The position numbers were made by a program, and so were the translations under genes. 9,682 nt of DNA, taken from NCBI GenBank assembly GCA_029936705.1, contig JAPYSD010000090.1, positions 1-9,682 of the forward strand. Direction: 5' to 3'. This document shows, piece after piece, positions 6,970 through 9,682 of this stretch. The notes under the pieces are model-generated. The model worked only from the letters and a program-made list of their open reading frames with translations, searched no databases and had not been told where the DNA came from. Numbering within the stretch: position 1 is the stretch's first letter; each line of letters begins with the position of its first letter. The stretch is from Croceicoccus sp. GTDB taxonomy: Bacteria; Pseudomonadota; Alphaproteobacteria; Sphingomonadales; Sphingomonadaceae.

Positions 6970-8445
6970 TCACGAACACGAGATATGCGACATGTTCTGA
7001 CGCCTCGCGCGAACTCGCTTTGCGCGCGCCAACTGCCATGTCTCTACTGCCGCCTGATCCGCCATGTTCGTTGGCGGTGAATAACTGGATTCGGCAGGCA
7101 CGCGCGAATTGACCTGGTCGGAGAAGGCAAAGGTCAGGTCACCGTTGATCGAGTTCCAGCAGCGGCCGTTATTGGCTTTGCCGGCAGCCGATCCCGCGTC
7201 TGTCACGATCTCTGCGAAATTCGTGGTCCCGATCGAACCGTTCGACGGCTTGACCCCTGTCGTCCCAATTCTCGTCCCTGAAAGCTCGACCTCGCCTTGT
7301 GCGATGTAGAGCAGGTAAGTCGCCTGCGTCAGGCCGCTGATCGAACTCTCGAACGCGGACATTTCCCCGAAAACCCGGATGCCGACGTTACCGTTGCTAA
7401 TCGCAACATTCGCGTTCGACAGTTCGAGATAACCGCCCGCCTCGACATTGATCGCTGCGTATGCGGACGAGGGATAGAGTTTGACGCCTCCCGACAGGGC
7501 CAACCTGTCACCGGGTTCAACCTGAAGGGCCTGCCCGTAGATCGTCAGGTTCTCAATTGTCAGCTTTGCGGGCGAAGGCCAATAGCCGCTTTGTTGCATA
7601 CTGAACCGCGGATCCGACCCAGCTCCCCGCAAGGTTATGCTGCTCCCGGAGCCTTGCGCCGCATTGGCAAACGCCGACCATACCCCGGGGCTAGCCTTGG
7701 GGTATCCGATCACGTTGAGCGTGAACTGGTCCGGCTGGTAATTGATGAAATACCGGAGCGCGAGATCGATATTCATCGGATCGTTTGCGTTCTCACCGCT
7801 GCCGCTCGCACCGTCCTGCACCCAGAAACCCGCGCTTTGGCCATAATGCGACCTATCGGCCATTGCCGCACCTGCAGGTTCGGAGACAACGCGCACGATC
7901 CCGCCCTCGACATGGGGAGCGCCGTCAACGAGCCGCACGTCTCCACAATTGGGCGGACGTTCAGCCTTCGTCGACGCTGCGACCAGAATGGCCACCGGCC
8001 GAAGCTGGCTGTCCAGCGCTCCGTCAATCGACAGATCGGTATGAACGACCACGCCGTTATGCAGCGCCGCGCTGTAAGGCCCTCCCGGCGTTGCGATCTG
8101 CTGGGAGCCAAGATTGCCAAGGCCGCTAGCCGCGCCGGCAGAAAGCCGCCCGATTGGGCAATACAGATAGGGAACATTTTTCATGGTCGCATTCGCCATG
8201 CCCACATTAGACGGCAGTTCCGACCATCCTGAAGATGTACCCATGACAGCCGCCGGCGCGGCAAAATGCTCCGTACCGGGGACTCTCTTGATCGAGGCTT
8301 CCAGAGCGTCTGCTATTTCTTCAAGGCGAACGCGGTCCTCGGTAAGCTGGATGACTTTCGATTGGCCTTGCAGGTTCGTCATCACCAGTACGCCAGCGCC
8401 GCTGGTCAGGACGATTGCAATCAGGGCCAGGATGATCTGCGACAT
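6970..8445 (-). CDS. Large pilin-like protein with a predicted beta-helix domain (491 aa), paralogue 1
   Basis: Same plan as the next gene downstream: leaderless hydrophobic helix 3-22 with TSGAG (14-18), helical stalk 35-53, RVPGT (54-58), VPYLYCPIG (91-99), PPNC (164-167), linker with FWVQDGASGSG (207-217), helix LALRYFINYQPDQFTLNVI (228-246), and beta-helix-like strand repeats at about 268-395 (for example LTIENLTIYG, LALSGGVKLYPSSAYA). The tail has C429 and, after a basic helix (AKRVRARR), C490 as the penultimate residue. The start at 8445 is firm: the third codon before it is an in-frame TAG, the stop of the small upstream gene, 6 bases away, so no leader can be added. The ribosome site is weak (GAGG at 11 bases), suggesting coupling to the upstream gene. 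Expected location is the envelope or cell surface. An adhesin or tip-subunit role is inferred from the fold pattern and neighbours only. Confidence 0.75.
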   Translation of the reverse strand: MSQIILALIAIVLTSGAGVLVMTNLQGQSKVIQLTEDRVRLEEIADALEASIKRVPGTEHFAAPAAVMGTSSGWSELPSNVGMANATMKNVPYLYCPIGRLSAGAASGLGNLGSQQIATPGGPYSAALHNGVVVHTDLSIDGALDSQLRPVAILVAASTKAERPPNCGDVRLVDGAPHVEGGIVRVVSEPAGAAMADRSHYGQSAGFWVQDGASGSGENANDPMNIDLALRYFINYQPDQFTLNVIGYPKASPGVWSAFANAAQGSGSSITLRGAGSDPRFSMQQSGYWPSPAKLTIENLTIYGQALQVEPGDRLALSGGVKLYPSSAYAAINVEAGGYLELSNANVAISNGNVGIRVFGEMSAFESSISGLTQATYLLYIAQGEVELSGTRIGTTGVKPSNGSIGTTNFAEIVTDAGSAAGKANNGRCWNSINGDLTFAFSDQVNSRVPAESSYSPPTNMADQAAVETWQLARAKRVRARRQNMSHISCS

Positions 8446-8451
8446 GACCTG

Positions 8452-8679
8452 CTAAGCCTCGCCGCCCGTGTGCCCGGCAATCCGCCTTAGAACGAAGCGG
8501 TTGACGATCCCGCCAAGATCGATCGCAAACGTGAACATCGAAAGAGCGCCAAGCCCAAGAAGCAGCGGCGATCCCAGACCTGCCGCCATCACGATCAGGC
8601 ACCAGGCAGCAGCGAGGTCTACATATCTGCCAAGTCCACCAGTCCAGGTAACTCCGGCACGCGCGATCATTTTGAGCAT
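8452..8679 (-). CDS. Small two-helix membrane protein of unknown function (75 aa)
   Basis: I chose the ATG at 8679, 8 bases after AAGG; an in-frame TTG at 8730 would add 17 polar residues that overlap a promoter-like element and look non-coding. The 75-residue product has a short basic N-terminus, two hydrophobic segments at about 21-38 and 39-58 separated by a Gly-Ser-Pro turn, and a basic Arg-rich segment (61-67, with RFVLRR) near the C-terminus. One cysteine (C27) lies in the first helix. It sits between the first and second beta-helix paralogues and is followed after 6 bases by the second. It could be an inner-membrane assembly factor or chaperone-like partner, but nothing in the sequence identifies it. 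Confidence 0.65.
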   Translation of the reverse strand: MLKMIARAGVTWTGGLGRYVDLAAAWCLIVMAAGLGSPLLLGLGALSMFTFAIDLGGIVNRFVLRRIAGHTGGEA

Positions 8680-8700
8680 AGGTTCACCCTTCTTCGGGTC

Positions 8701-8730
8701 ATTATAGGATAGACCGGTAAACGGCGGCAA
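8701..8730 (-). promoter_or_regulatory. Candidate internal sigma-70-type promoter
   Basis: On the minus strand TTGCCG (8730-8725, 4 of 6 to TTGACA) is followed after 18 bases by a perfect TATAAT (8706-8701). Transcription would start near 8694, about 15 bases before the ATG of the 75-residue gene, so it would drive the operon independently of upstream sequence. The gap holding it is 54 bases long. Chance cannot be excluded. Confidence 0.4.
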
Positions 8731-8733
8731 AGC

Positions 8734-9682
8734 TCAGGCGATGCATTGCGCCTCCGATACATTCCGATCACGCGCAGCCCACAAGCGCTGGCGCCAGACA
8801 TTGTATGCATCGATCTCGCTTTGCGAGGCACCTGCGGGCGGTGGCTGGTCCGTGTCCGCCCATCCGCGAACGGTCGACAGACCTACGCCCGAGCCAACCA
8901 GCAGCTTCGGCGCGAGGGTCGCGAATTGTGACTGGCTATACCAGCAATAGCGCCCGGGAGCCTGATAGGCCTTGCTGCTCGCGTCGGCATAGAAGTAGCC
9001 TTGGCCGTTCATCTGGATCGCCGCGATCGTTGGCCGGTTCGCCGCATTGACGCCGCCGAGCTCGCTGCCCACCATCGTGACGGACGCTTCGCCCGTTCCA
9101 TAAATCATGTTCTGAGTATTGAACGCTGCAGGCAGCATCTTCGAATTAAACATCATGAGGTCGCCAGTGAGCCTCACGACACCCTTCGAACTATCGGTGA
9201 GATCACCGACGAGCACCGCATCGCGCATCACCATGCGGCTACCTTCGAATACCATGATGGCGTAGTCTTGACCTGCGACGCGCACATTGCCGAGGAGCAA
9301 CAGGGATCGGCCACCGTTGACCCTCACCTGAAGGTTCACGAGCATCAGGTTCGAAAGGATGAATTTCCTGGAGGCGTTGAGATGCTCGAGCGCGTTCATC
9401 CCTATCCCTGCCGTCCCGTCGGCACCGCGAAAGATTATTGTCGCGTTGGAATTGGAAGCCGCCTTGCTCCATTCCTTGAATAGAAGCCTCTCGGGCTGCA
9501 CCATGCCGCTGATGACCAGCTCGAAGCGCTCCGGATTGTTCTGGATGAAATGCCGAAGCGCAGCGTTCACGTTCCCAGGGCTATCTGGCGAGCGCCCAGT
9601 TCCCGTTGCACCGGGCGAAACCCAGAAGGTGGTCAGGTCCGCGCCAGCGCCAGCGACGCGGGAATTGGGATCAGCTGGGTCC
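8734..9682 (-). CDS. Beta-helix-like surface or pilus-associated protein, paralogue 3 (N-terminus beyond window)
   Basis: The frame is open from the right edge to the TGA at 8736-8734, giving 315 visible residues; the N-terminal helix and first domain, expected from the paralogues, lie outside. An internal GTG at 9570 is not the start: the 37 codons before it encode FWVSPGATGTG and continue the paralogue alignment. Then come the helix AALRHFIQNNPERFELVIS, short strand-turn repeats (such as FILSNLMLVN, SLLLLGNVRVAG, AIMVFEGSRMVM) typical of a parallel beta-helix, and a tail with a cysteine in GRYCWYS and a final one three residues from the end (QCIA). The C-terminal helix NVWRQRLWAARDRNVSEAQC matches the pattern of the other two tails. 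Function is inferred only from its sisters: an exported fibre-associated or tip subunit. Confidence 0.75.
   Translation of the reverse strand, partial: DPADPNSRVAGAGADLTTFWVSPGATGTGRSPDSPGNVNAALRHFIQNNPERFELVISGMVQPERLLFKEWSKAASNSNATIIFRGADGTAGIGMNALEHLNASRKFILSNLMLVNLQVRVNGGRSLLLLGNVRVAGQDYAIMVFEGSRMVMRDAVLVGDLTDSSKGVVRLTGDLMMFNSKMLPAAFNTQNMIYGTGEASVTMVGSELGGVNAANRPTIAAIQMNGQGYFYADASSKAYQAPGRYCWYSQSQFATLAPKLLVGSGVGLSTVRGWADTDQPPPAGASQSEIDAYNVWRQRLWAARDRNVSEAQCIA

Noticed and set aside
7297..8232. Open frame of 311 codons on the plus strand
   Set aside because: It lies wholly antisense to the 491-residue paralogue, has an Arg/His-rich composition typical of shadow frames, and shows no recognisable domain.
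8680..8730. TTG start at 8730 for the small membrane protein
   Set aside because: The 17 extra codons overlap the promoter-like element, and the ATG at 8679 has a properly spaced ribosome site.
8734..9570. Treating the GTG at 9570 as the gene start
   Set aside because: The same frame is open to the window edge and the upstream codons match the linker of the two paralogues, so the gene is truncated by the window, not started there.
5463..9682. A shufflon-like array of invertible C-terminal segments, as in R64 pilV
   Set aside because: All three copies are complete, co-oriented genes with diverged sequence; I saw no short inverted repeats at segment ends and no recombinase gene in the window.

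Overview
The window reads as a piece of an alphaproteobacterial-type genome or large plasmid. It is GC-rich by eye, densely packed, and every supported gene lies on the minus strand. I cannot name the organism from sequence alone. A sphingomonad-like alphaproteobacterium is a guess based on general feel, not evidence.

Layout in transcription order (right to left): (1) the 3' part of a large beta-helix-like protein, entering from the right edge (8734-9682); (2) a 75-residue two-helix membrane protein; (3) and (4) two ~490-residue paralogues of gene 1, each with an N-terminal pilin-like hydrophobic helix, a two-cysteine domain, a beta-helix-like domain and a short cysteine-closed tail; (5) a 156-residue pilin-like protein; (6) a 622-residue GspE/PilB-family secretion ATPase; (7) a 141-residue pilin-like protein; (8) a 390-residue GspF/PilC-family inner-membrane platform protein; (9) a RecJ-type single-strand exonuclease running off the left edge. 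Gaps range from a 1-base overlap to about 90 bases, so this looks like one operon, possibly with internal promoters.

Together, genes 5-8 form the core of a type IV pilus / type II secretion-like machine: motor ATPase, platform and pilin-like subunits. Genes 1, 3 and 4 look like large tip or surface subunits of the same fibre. Two features are unusual. First, all four pilin-like N-termini visible here begin directly with the hydrophobic helix, without a prepilin leader or the usual Glu5. In three of them an in-frame stop 3-5 codons upstream rules out a hidden leader. Second, three tandem beta-helix paralogues share a colinear cysteine plan. No prepilin peptidase, secretin or alignment-complex gene is visible. 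The last gene, recJ, is translationally coupled to the platform gene (TAATG), an unexpected partner that may point to a DNA-handling or conjugative-element role.

No RNA genes, insertion sequences, CRISPR arrays or convincing terminators were seen. No gene-free stretch exceeds about 90 bases.
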